Assembly (NCBI GenBank): GCA_947653315.1
Contig: CANTGP010000101.1
Span: forward strand, 1 to 8,917
Origin: an uncultured Lachnospiraceae bacterium
Lineage (GTDB): Bacteria; Bacillota; Clostridia; Lachnospirales; Lachnospiraceae
Direction of reading: 5' to 3'
DNA length: 8,917 nucleotides
The notes under the pieces were generated by a model. The model searched no databases and had not been told where the DNA came from. It saw only the letters and a program-made list of their open reading frames with translations. This document shows positions 1 through 6,318 of the stretch, piece by piece (position 1 is the stretch's first letter; each line of letters starts with the position of its first letter). The position numbers and the translations under genes are program-made.

Positions 1-2230
1 CCGCATTCCCATCTTCTTCCCCGCCGTCCGTCCGCGTTTCTTCCCTGACGGGCACAGGGTCCGCAATCAGCCCCGTCAGCCTGCCGTCATGCAGGATACA
101 CAACTCATGGAGCGCACGGGTCGCCGCCACGTAAAGCAGCTTCGCATGACCGTCGTCCACCGGATAATCTTCCCGCACCGGATTAAAAACCAATACCGCA
201 TCAAATTCCAGTCCCTTGGTATATTCCACCGGAAGCACCATAATCCCGTTTCCGAACTCCGCCTTCTCCAAATCGCTTTCCATCACGTCCACGTATTCCG
301 CCAGTTCTGCGGCTGCCAGGACGGCGCTTTCCCCGCTGCGGCAGATAACGGCTATCGTATCATAACCCGCTTCCTGCCATCCCTTGCAGATTTCCGCCGC
401 TTCCCGTACCATTGCTTTCCTGTCCGTGACCTCTTTCACCCGCACCGGATTCCCATGCCGGATGATGGGTTCCACCGGATAAACAAAAAAACGGCCGTGG
501 TGCAGGATATCCGTGGCAAAATCCGATATCTCCACCGTATTCCGGTAGCTCTTTTTTAATACCCCGAAACTGTCCATGGAATCCGGCAAAAGCAGATTCC
601 TAAGTTCTTCCCAGTCATTTAAGCCGTAACCGAAATGAATGTTTTGGGAAACATCCCCCATTACCGTATAAGTGCATCCCCTGATGCAGAATTTCAACAC
701 ACTGTATGCCATCATCCCGAAATCCTGTGCTTCGTCGATGACCACATGGTGCGCCTCGCTGATGACTTCCTTCTCCTTCACCCTCTTGTACAGATAGGCC
801 AGCGCCGCCAAATCATACACGTCAAATTCCTCTCCCGGCACATCCACCGCATATCCCTTCTCCTTCTGTCCGGCAAGGAATTCCCCGTACATTTCATAAA
901 CGGACCTTTTCCATACCCTGCCCCCGTACCTTCCCCGGTAAGCCTTTAAAATCGCCTTCTGTTCCGCCTCCGTATAGGACAATCCTTTTTTTAAGAATTC
1001 TTCCTTCACTTTACCAAGCAGGCGCCCGTTTAACCAATCAATCTTATTCTGCACGGACACCGTCGGATTCTGCCGGATATAGTTTTCAACGGCTTTCCCG
1101 TCCATGAGCAGAACCAAATCCTGCTCAGAAGCGCTTCTTCCCTCCGTCCGGTCAAACACACCCGTCCTGCCGCCCTGAATCCCTTCCACAAACTGTTCCG
1201 GGTTTAAAAATACAGGCTCCCGCCCAATCGTTTCCCATTCCAGTTTCCGGCAGTATTCCTCCAAATCCGAAAACCACGTAAGCGTGCCCTTCACGCTCCC
1301 CGCTTCCCCGCTCTTATCAAGTCCCTTGATGCGGTGCTTCCGCTCATCCCAATCCTCATACAGCAGCCGCACGAAAAGCTGTTCCATGGTCATCTGCCGC
1401 ACACCGTATACATCCAGGTCAGGCAGCACTCCCGTGATATAGTTAAGCAGAATCCGGTTGCTTCCCACGATATAAAAATCATCCGGCTTAAAACGCTCCG
1501 CATAATTATAAAGAATATAGGAAATCCGGTGCATTGCCACCGTGGTCTTGCCGGAGCCTGCCACCCCCTGTACAATCACGTTATGGTACGGGGATTTCCG
1601 GATGATTTCATTCTGCTCCTTTTGGATGGTTGCAACGATTTCCCCCAGCACTTCCTGCTTGTTTTTTGCCAAATACTTGGTCAGCAGGTCGTCGTTGGCG
1701 ACCACTTCACTGTCAAAATAGTCCAAAAGTTCCCCGTCTTCAATCTCATATGTCCGCTTTAACTTCAAATCGATTTTCATCCGCACGCCGCCCGGCGCCG
1801 CATAGCTGCATTTCCCCAAACTGTTTTCATAATAGGCATTTGCCACCGGCGCACGCCAGTCCACTACCATCCAGTGCGTCGTATCCCTCGAAATCCCCCC
1901 TTTGCCGATATAGATGGATTCCTCCTTATCCAGCGCTTCGTCATGAAAAATAATCCTGCCGAAATACGGCTTCTTCTCCGCTTTTTCGTTCCGCATAAGC
2001 GCCCGCTTCATATGTTCATGCAGCGTCACCGTATTATTCAGGAGCGTGAGCACTTCCACATCATTATCGTGGTAATGTGCCAGCATTTCGTCAATATCCG
2101 CCTGCATCCGGCTTACTTCCTGCCCGTAATTTTCCATGTTCGCCCGTACCACGGTAAGGGTTTCCCGAAGATACCCCTCCTCATCCTTCCGCCGCGTTCC
2201 CCATTCCTTTTTCCCGTTTTCCATTCCCAT
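1..2230 (-). CDS. helD: HelD-like superfamily 1 (UvrD/Rep-type) ATPase, 3' end cut by window edge
   Basis: One uninterrupted minus-strand frame of 743 codons with no stop before the left edge. The helicase motifs appear in order: Walker A GVAGSGKTT (Lys about residue 228), motif II DEAQDF (about 499-504), motif III GDVSQNIHFG, motif IV LKKSYRNT, motif V YTKGLEFDAV and motif VI YVAATRALH (Arg about 705). The charged N-terminal stretch before the ATPase core, and a length near the roughly 750-780 residues of HelD, favour HelD over UvrD/PcrA. HelD proteins of Gram-positive bacteria bind RNA polymerase and release stalled complexes from DNA using ATP. Only a short C-terminal piece should be missing. 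The start is ATG at 2230 or ATG two codons later (2224); AGGAGAGGAG lies just upstream and suits either. A further in-frame ATG at 2263 lacks a ribosome site. The gene stands alone, divergent from the RpiR gene. The helicase call is very firm; the HelD subtype rests on architecture. Confidence 0.9.
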   Translation of the reverse strand, partial: MGMENGKKEWGTRRKDEEGYLRETLTVVRANMENYGQEVSRMQADIDEMLAHYHDNDVEVLTLLNNTVTLHEHMKRALMRNEKAEKKPYFGRIIFHDEALDKEESIYIGKGGISRDTTHWMVVDWRAPVANAYYENSLGKCSYAAPGGVRMKIDLKLKRTYEIEDGELLDYFDSEVVANDDLLTKYLAKNKQEVLGEIVATIQKEQNEIIRKSPYHNVIVQGVAGSGKTTVAMHRISYILYNYAERFKPDDFYIVGSNRILLNYITGVLPDLDVYGVRQMTMEQLFVRLLYEDWDERKHRIKGLDKSGEAGSVKGTLTWFSDLEEYCRKLEWETIGREPVFLNPEQFVEGIQGGRTGVFDRTEGRSASEQDLVLLMDGKAVENYIRQNPTVSVQNKIDWLNGRLLGKVKEEFLKKGLSYTEAEQKAILKAYRGRYGGRVWKRSVYEMYGEFLAGQKEKGYAVDVPGEEFDVYDLAALAYLYKRVKEKEVISEAHHVVIDEAQDFGMMAYSVLKFCIRGCTYTVMGDVSQNIHFGYGLNDWEELRNLLLPDSMDSFGVLKKSYRNTVEISDFATDILHHGRFFVYPVEPIIRHGNPVRVKEVTDRKAMVREAAEICKGWQEAGYDTIAVICRSGESAVLAAAELAEYVDVMESDLEKAEFGNGIMVLPVEYTKGLEFDAVLVFNPVREDYPVDDGHAKLLYVAATRALHELCILHDGRLTGLIADPVPVREETRTDGGEEDGNA

Positions 2231-2331
2231 GCTCCTCTCCTGCCTGTGTCCCTGCCCGGCCATTTGTTTTGGCAGGCGGTAACAGTCCCAATGCCTTTCC
2301 GGTTGTGAAAAGTGCAAAAAAAGTTATCGTG

Positions 2332-2360
2332 TTGTTTGGTATAGTAATGTTTGGTATAGT
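2332..2360 (+). promoter_or_regulatory. Possible plus-strand promoter for the RpiR gene
   Basis: TTGTTT (2332-2337) and TATAGT (2355-2360, in the second repeat copy) are 17 bases apart, the ideal sigma-A spacing. It would give a long leader of roughly 180 bases before the RpiR start. An alternative is the better -10 hexamer TATACT at 2420-2425, which lacks a recognisable -35 box. This is a weak call. Confidence 0.3.
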
Positions 2361-2363
2361 AAT
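2334..2363. repeat. Perfect 15-base tandem duplication in the divergent promoter region
   Basis: GTTTGGTATAGTAAT occurs at 2334-2348 and again, without a gap or mismatch, at 2349-2363. Each copy carries TATAGT, a plausible -10 hexamer on the plus strand, and TACTAT on the minus strand. The repeat therefore duplicates a promoter-like or operator-like element. It may be a recent slippage duplication or a paired protein-binding site. Confidence 0.9.
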
Positions 2364-2545
2364 ATTTTAATAAAAAAAGAAAAATTTACTAGACTTTATT
2401 TTCCCGGTGTGTTAGACTGTATACTAAAGTGTGACCTAAATTACTTTTCATTGATACATATTTCTAGATACGTTTCTCCGTCAATTCCGGCTGTTTTACC
2501 CCAACATTTTTTACACGCTGCCGCAGTCACAAAAGGAGGAATTTC

Positions 2546-3274
2546 ATGTTTTCCTATGAAGAAATCCAAACATATACCGAAACGGACATGCTTATTTACA
2601 AATACATTATTTCCAACACGGACAAACTCCCGTACATGACCATCCGCGAACTGGCAAAAGAACTGCACCTGTCCACTTCCACCATTCTGCGCTTTTTGGC
2701 CAAAAACGGATGTGAAAGTTATTCGGGTTTTAAAGAATCGCTCAAAAAAGAAACGGACAGCCAAAACGCGCTTCCGCCCATGGAAGACTTACGGGAGCTT
2801 TCCGCCTTTTTTGCAAGGGCGAACTCAAACGCCTTTGAGGAAAAAATATCCTTTGCCGTCAACACCGTCCGCAGGGCGGACCTCATCCTGTTTGCGGGAA
2901 TGGGCTCCTCCGGCACACTGGCAAAATACGGGGCGAGATGTTTTTCCAATATGGGCAAATTTTCCGTCGGGCTGGAGGACCCCTATTATCCGGTGGAAAC
3001 CTATACTTACCAAAACGCCGCCGTCATCGTCCTCTCCGAAAGCGGGGAAACCAGGGAATTGGTATCCATGGTACAGCGTTTCCGTGAAAAAGGCTGTACC
3101 ATCCTAAGTATCACCAATTCACCGCTTTCCACGCTGTCCGGGCTGTCCGACTGGAACTTCTCCTACCGCTTCACCCACAGGCGCATCCACGGCGGCTACA
3201 ACGCAACCACACAGGTTCCGGCACTGTTCCTCATAGAAGCGCTGGCAAACCGTCTGCAATCCCCGGCAGGATAA
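2546..3274 (+). CDS. MurR/RpiR-family transcriptional regulator (HTH + SIS domain)
   Basis: A 242-residue protein. An N-terminal winged-HTH region (about 15-70) includes TIRELAKELHLSTSTILRFLAKNG, here abbreviated by its ends TIRELAKEL and ILRFLAKNG. A C-terminal sugar isomerase (SIS) domain spans about 105-230, with the phosphosugar-loop signature LFAGMGSSG near 115-123 and LSESGETRE near 163-171. Members of this family sense phosphorylated sugars through the SIS domain and repress or activate sugar or cell-wall catabolic genes. No transporter or sugar enzyme that would reveal the ligand is adjacent. The only downstream gene on this strand is an O-acetyltransferase 179 bases away. The start is firm: AGGAGG at 2534-2539 lies six bases before the ATG. 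The protein is slightly shorter than many relatives (250-290 residues) but has both domains. Confidence 0.93.
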   Translation: MFSYEEIQTYTETDMLIYKYIISNTDKLPYMTIRELAKELHLSTSTILRFLAKNGCESYSGFKESLKKETDSQNALPPMEDLRELSAFFARANSNAFEEKISFAVNTVRRADLILFAGMGSSGTLAKYGARCFSNMGKFSVGLEDPYYPVETYTYQNAAVIVLSESGETRELVSMVQRFREKGCTILSITNSPLSTLSGLSDWNFSYRFTHRRIHGGYNATTQVPALFLIEALANRLQSPAG

Positions 3275-3311
3275 ACGCATGAAAGAAAATACGGAAAAAA
3301 CACCCTGTTAC

Positions 3312-3340
3312 TTGCCCTGTAACCGGATTTTCCTTAAGAT
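3312..3340 (+). promoter_or_regulatory. Candidate promoter for the acetyltransferase leader
   Basis: TTGCCC (3312-3317) and TAAGAT (3335-3340) are 17 bases apart, each matching four of six consensus positions. Transcription would begin near 3347, just before the folded leader, which makes this placement attractive. Read-through from the RpiR gene is equally possible, because no terminator with a U-run separates the two genes. Confidence 0.35.
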
Positions 3341-3346
3341 GGCATC

Positions 3347-3453
3347 AGGAGGCGTCCAAGAGCGAAAGATTTTCAGTCTTTCACTCACAAGTTTGTGTCT
3401 GCGCTGCATCCGCAAACTTGCCGCAACAAAGCAGCGCAGAAACGAGGGAAAAC
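3347..3453 (+). promoter_or_regulatory. Structured 5' leader with hairpin and possible H-type pseudoknot
   Basis: Three pairings can be written. P1 joins 3360-3371 to 3375-3386, with one C/A mismatch and a UUC loop. P2 joins 3388-3397 to 3411-3420: eight Watson-Crick pairs, one U-G and one closing G-C. P3 is ten perfect pairs between 3398-3407, which is the loop of P2, and 3431-3440. P2 and P3 interlock as an H-type pseudoknot, or they compete as alternative folds. The P3 3' arm ends four bases before the GAGGG ribosome site (3444-3448) of the acetyltransferase, so folding could control its translation. There is no U-run, so it is not a simple terminator. I do not recognise it as a known riboswitch class. 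A dispersed palindromic repeat element is the main alternative. Confidence 0.55.
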
Positions 3454-4089
3454 ATGACGGAATTGGAAAAATGCATGGCAGGGGAATGGTATGACTGCCA
3501 TGAGAAAACATTCTTAACCTTTAAACAGACGGCAAGGGAACTGCTGTCCCGATACCATGCCCTGGCTTACGGGCAGAAAGAGGAAAAAACGGAACTGTTA
3601 CGGCAGTTATTCGGAAGCATCGGTACCAACGTATCCGTCGGACTGCCGTTCCTATGCGACTACGGACGCAATATTCATCTTGGAAATAACGTGTCCGTCA
3701 ACATGAACTGCACGTTCGTGGACTGCAATAAAATCACGGTGGGAAACAATGTCCTGATCGCATCCAACGTACAGCTCTATACCGCGGCACATCCGGTGGA
3801 ACTGTCCGAGCGCCTGACGCCCGGCTGGACCCCGGACAGGGAAGAATATTTCTGCCGTACCTATGCCCTGCCCATTACCATCGGGAACGGATGCTGGCTG
3901 GGAGGCGGCGTCATCGTCCTTCCGGGCGTTACCATCGGCGACGGCTGTGTCATCGGCGCGGGAAGCGTCGTTACGAAAGACATCCCGCCGGACTCCCTGG
4001 CAGTGGGAAATCCATGCCGCGTCATCCGGCAGATTAACCGCAATGCCCCGGAGCGGATTTTAACAGTTCCCGACAAACACATGGCTTAA
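3454..4089 (+). CDS. Maltose/galactoside O-acetyltransferase-like enzyme (left-handed beta-helix)
   Basis: A 211-residue protein of the LacA/Maa (hexapeptide-repeat) acyltransferase family, which transfers acetyl from acetyl-CoA to a sugar hydroxyl. The N-terminal helical cap opens with the family signature, here TELEKCMAGEWYDC (2-15). Hexapeptide turns follow from about residue 60 to 190, for example IHLGNNV, ITVGNNV, ITIGNG and VTIGDGCVIGAG. The expected catalytic histidine is His113 in YTAAHPVE. The tail GNPCRVIR (about 185-192) is typical of the family. Length matches the usual 185-215 residues. The ATG at 3454 is chosen because the family N-terminus begins there; GAGGG lies 5 bases upstream. 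A longer in-frame extension to 3418 would fall inside the folded leader. The true acceptor sugar cannot be read from sequence. The last 30 bases overlap the convergent radical SAM gene. Confidence 0.93.
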   Translation: MTELEKCMAGEWYDCHEKTFLTFKQTARELLSRYHALAYGQKEEKTELLRQLFGSIGTNVSVGLPFLCDYGRNIHLGNNVSVNMNCTFVDCNKITVGNNVLIASNVQLYTAAHPVELSERLTPGWTPDREEYFCRTYALPITIGNGCWLGGGVIVLPGVTIGDGCVIGAGSVVTKDIPPDSLAVGNPCRVIRQINRNAPERILTVPDKHMA

Positions 4090-4917
4090 ATATTTTCCCG
4101 CCGTCTCCGCCAAACGGTACACATGGGCAGCCGGTGTCGCTTCCCTGTCCGTCATGCGGTACTGCGGGAAAAAGCGGGTGACATGGAGGGGGATTTTCTT
4201 TCCGGCACGGACTTCCAGAGCGGCAATCCATGCCGCTTCCTCCTCCATCTCCTCCTCATTGTCGTTTATCCCCGTCACCACCAAAGTGGTAAGCTCCACA
4301 TGGCAGTCCTTTACCGCCCGTTCGATAAACGCTTTCACCGTTCCGAAATCCCCTCCCAGTTTCCGGTAATGTTCTTCCCGGAAACCTTTTAAATCAATGT
4401 TCATGGCATCCACGTAAGGAAGAACTTCTTCCAGCACCCAAAGGGATGCCGAGCCGTTGGTGACAAGCACGTTGTCCATGCCGGCTTCCTTTACCAGTTT
4501 TGCCGTATCGCGCACATATTCCCAACCGACCAACGGTTCATTATAAGTAAACGCCACCCCGATATTACCGAGCCTCCTGTATTCCAGCGCCTTCCCCGTC
4601 AGTTCTTCCGGCGGCAGGTATACCGTTCCGGTTACCGACTGCGCCGTTTTTTTATCCGCCATGGAAATCTCATGGTTTTGGCAGAACGGACATTTCAGGT
4701 TGCAGCCGAAACTGCCCACCGATAGAATGCGGCTGCCGGGACGGAACATGCGCAACGGTTTCTTCTCGATTGGGTCCAAAGCGAGGGATGTCGCCATCCC
4801 GTAGTTTTCACAGAGGATACGGTTCCCCGCATTCCTTCTTACCAGGCACGCTCCCACCTGCCCCTCCTCCAGTTTACAATGATGCATACATACGTCACAG
4901 GTTCTTTCTCTTTCCAT
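4060..4917 (-). CDS. amrS: AmmeMemoRadiSam system radical SAM enzyme, short form
   Basis: A 285-residue radical SAM protein. The [4Fe-4S] motif CNLKCPFC places cysteines at about 72, 76 and 79. Before it lies a Cys-rich N-terminal segment (CDVCMHHCKLEEGQVGACLVR, key cysteines near 7, 10, 14 and 24) characteristic of the AmrS and PflA-like activase group. AFTYNEPL (about 122-129) and VLVTNGSAS fit the substrate/SAM barrel. Family members are encoded beside AMMECR1 and Memo proteins, as here; the reaction is not established to my knowledge. The protein ends at HVFVGNC, whereas longer relatives continue with an extra Cys-containing C-terminal segment. ATG 4917 is preferred, with a G-rich ribosome site (GAGGGGGG) that overlaps the stop of the preceding gene. 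A TTG at 4932 would overlap that stop by four bases. Both options imply translational coupling. It is the last gene of its operon. Confidence 0.92.
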   Translation of the reverse strand: MERERTCDVCMHHCKLEEGQVGACLVRRNAGNRILCENYGMATSLALDPIEKKPLRMFRPGSRILSVGSFGCNLKCPFCQNHEISMADKKTAQSVTGTVYLPPEELTGKALEYRRLGNIGVAFTYNEPLVGWEYVRDTAKLVKEAGMDNVLVTNGSASLWVLEEVLPYVDAMNIDLKGFREEHYRKLGGDFGTVKAFIERAVKDCHVELTTLVVTGINDNEEEMEEEAAWIAALEVRAGKKIPLHVTRFFPQYRMTDREATPAAHVYRLAETAGKYLSHVFVGNC

Positions 4918-4928
4918 TGCGTCCCCCC

Positions 4929-6314
4929 TCAATGATGCCGTACCACTTCAAACCGCTCCAGCTCCGCTTCTTCCCCTGCACCGATTCCCGCCTTCTCTTT
5001 TGCAATCGCCACCTGTTCCTCCACCGTGTCCACGCCCTCTAAGTTGGGGAGCAGCAGCCCCCTTTTCCTTCCTTTCGTCACCACCACACCGTACCGCCTG
5101 ACATCCAATTGCTCCATGGACGCAATCTTCTCCGTATCGCCCAGTACATCCACACTGACGGACAGGTATTCCAATTCATCCTCCCCCACCGGGAAAAACC
5201 TCGGGTCCCTGCTGCACGCACTGACCGCATTTTCCACGATTTCCTCCGCCACGGAAGCCCTCGCCGCCCGAATGGTTCCGATACAGCCCCGCAGCCTTCC
5301 GTCCTCCTTAATGGAGACAAAGACCCCGGCCTGTGTACGGTACATTTCCTCCGGCAATCCTTCCGGTATTTCCGCTTTGCTGCCGTTACGCACATATTCT
5401 TCAATGGTACGGCGGGCAAGGCGCACATAAGCGTCTTCTTTCTCCCTTTGCGCTGCCCTGCGCCGCCGTTCTTCCGTCTCGTACCGCTCCAAAAAATTCC
5501 GTTTCGGATTCTCCCCAAGGGGCAGATAGCTACAGACGCCATATCCCACCCCGAAAGGACCTTCATAGGAAAGGGCTTCGGCTTTCACCTCCGTCCCGTC
5601 CAAAGCGCCCGCCAAAACGAGAAACGAACGGTGTCCGCATTCTCCCGCTTTCTCGCAAAATTCCCCGGAAAACCCGAACAGACCGTCAAAAGCGGCATGT
5701 CCCATCACGTCCATCACCTGCTTATCATACGCCGATCCTTCCTCCCGGTATCCGTAAGGACCGTCTTCCTTCAGCCTGTGGGACAAATCCCCGCTGCCGA
5801 TGACTACCGTCCTGCGTCCCAATGCTTCCGCCGCCTTCCGGATACACTGTCCGAGACCGTAATGCTTCCCAAAAGACAACCCGGACAGCCCGATCCTCAC
5901 CAAACGGTATTCCCCCACATAATGCTCCACAAAATACAGCGGTACCATCGTCCCATGGTCCAGCGCGCTTTCCCGTTCTCCCAGCGTTCCTGCAGGCAGG
6001 CGGTTGATATCGGCAATGCGGCAGAGCTTTTCCACAAACGGCACGTCATACGTAACCCGGAACTTCACGTTCCCGGCGCGAAACCTTCCCATATCCCCAA
6101 CTGCACCTTCCCCCGGCGAAATATGGAAATAATCCGCATACATCACCTGATGGGGGGAAACCAAAACAATGGTTTCCGGTTTCAGCTCCCCAATCCGCTT
6201 TCCCACCTCCCGATAGGCACGGACGGTATCCGCAATCTTCTTTTCCTCCCCTTTTCCCACTTCCGGCAATATAATCGGCGGGTGGGGTACCATAAACGCT
6301 GCCAAAATTCCCAT
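4929..6314 (-). CDS. amrA: Fused Memo/LigB-like (AmrB) and AMMECR1 (AmrA) protein
   Basis: A 461-residue two-domain protein. Residues about 1-268 resemble the class III extradiol dioxygenase / Memo fold, with candidate metal-site residues His11 (VPHPPIILPEVG), His55 (VSPH), His120 (LDHGTMVPLYF) and the SGDLSH segment at 174-179. A charged, Arg/Glu-rich linker (about 270-293) leads to an AMMECR1 domain (about 294-455) with the hallmark LRGCIGT (341-347) and SRDPRF (368-373). In many organisms these are separate proteins A and B of the AmmeMemoRadiSam system. Memo proteins are redox-active metal binders; the AMMECR1 role is unknown. It lies 4 bases after the XRE gene and 11 bases before the radical SAM gene, indicating co-transcription. 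The start at ATG 6314 is firm: AAAGGAG lies seven bases upstream. The GC-rich gene has a long open antisense frame that I treat as a shadow. Confidence 0.94.
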   Translation of the reverse strand: MGILAAFMVPHPPIILPEVGKGEEKKIADTVRAYREVGKRIGELKPETIVLVSPHQVMYADYFHISPGEGAVGDMGRFRAGNVKFRVTYDVPFVEKLCRIADINRLPAGTLGERESALDHGTMVPLYFVEHYVGEYRLVRIGLSGLSFGKHYGLGQCIRKAAEALGRRTVVIGSGDLSHRLKEDGPYGYREEGSAYDKQVMDVMGHAAFDGLFGFSGEFCEKAGECGHRSFLVLAGALDGTEVKAEALSYEGPFGVGYGVCSYLPLGENPKRNFLERYETEERRRRAAQREKEDAYVRLARRTIEEYVRNGSKAEIPEGLPEEMYRTQAGVFVSIKEDGRLRGCIGTIRAARASVAEEIVENAVSACSRDPRFFPVGEDELEYLSVSVDVLGDTEKIASMEQLDVRRYGVVVTKGRKRGLLLPNLEGVDTVEEQVAIAKEKAGIGAGEEAELERFEVVRHH

Positions 6315-6318
6315 TTTT

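Larger units (their letters stand above)
2231..2545. other. AT-rich divergent intergenic region between helD and the RpiR gene
   Basis: No credible gene lies in these 315 bases. The part from about 2310 to 2470 is much more AT-rich than the flanking genes, as expected for divergent promoters. It contains a 15-base tandem duplication (2334-2363), a TATACT hexamer at 2420-2425 with no good -35 partner, and two copies of TAGACT (2390-2395 and 2413-2418). I could not assign a convincing minus-strand promoter for helD. TACTAT hexamers on that strand fall inside the tandem repeat but lack a clear -35 box. No terminator hairpin was seen. Confidence 0.6.

Noticed and set aside
2231..2263. Upstream ATG at 2263 extending HelD by 11 residues
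   Set aside because: No ribosome site precedes it, while AGGAGAGGAG lies directly before the 2230/2224 starts.
3279..3494. 71-codon frame after the RpiR stop
   Set aside because: Poor ribosome site spacing, runs through the folded leader and 41 bases into the acetyltransferase gene in another frame, and shows no domain-like features; at most a leader peptide.
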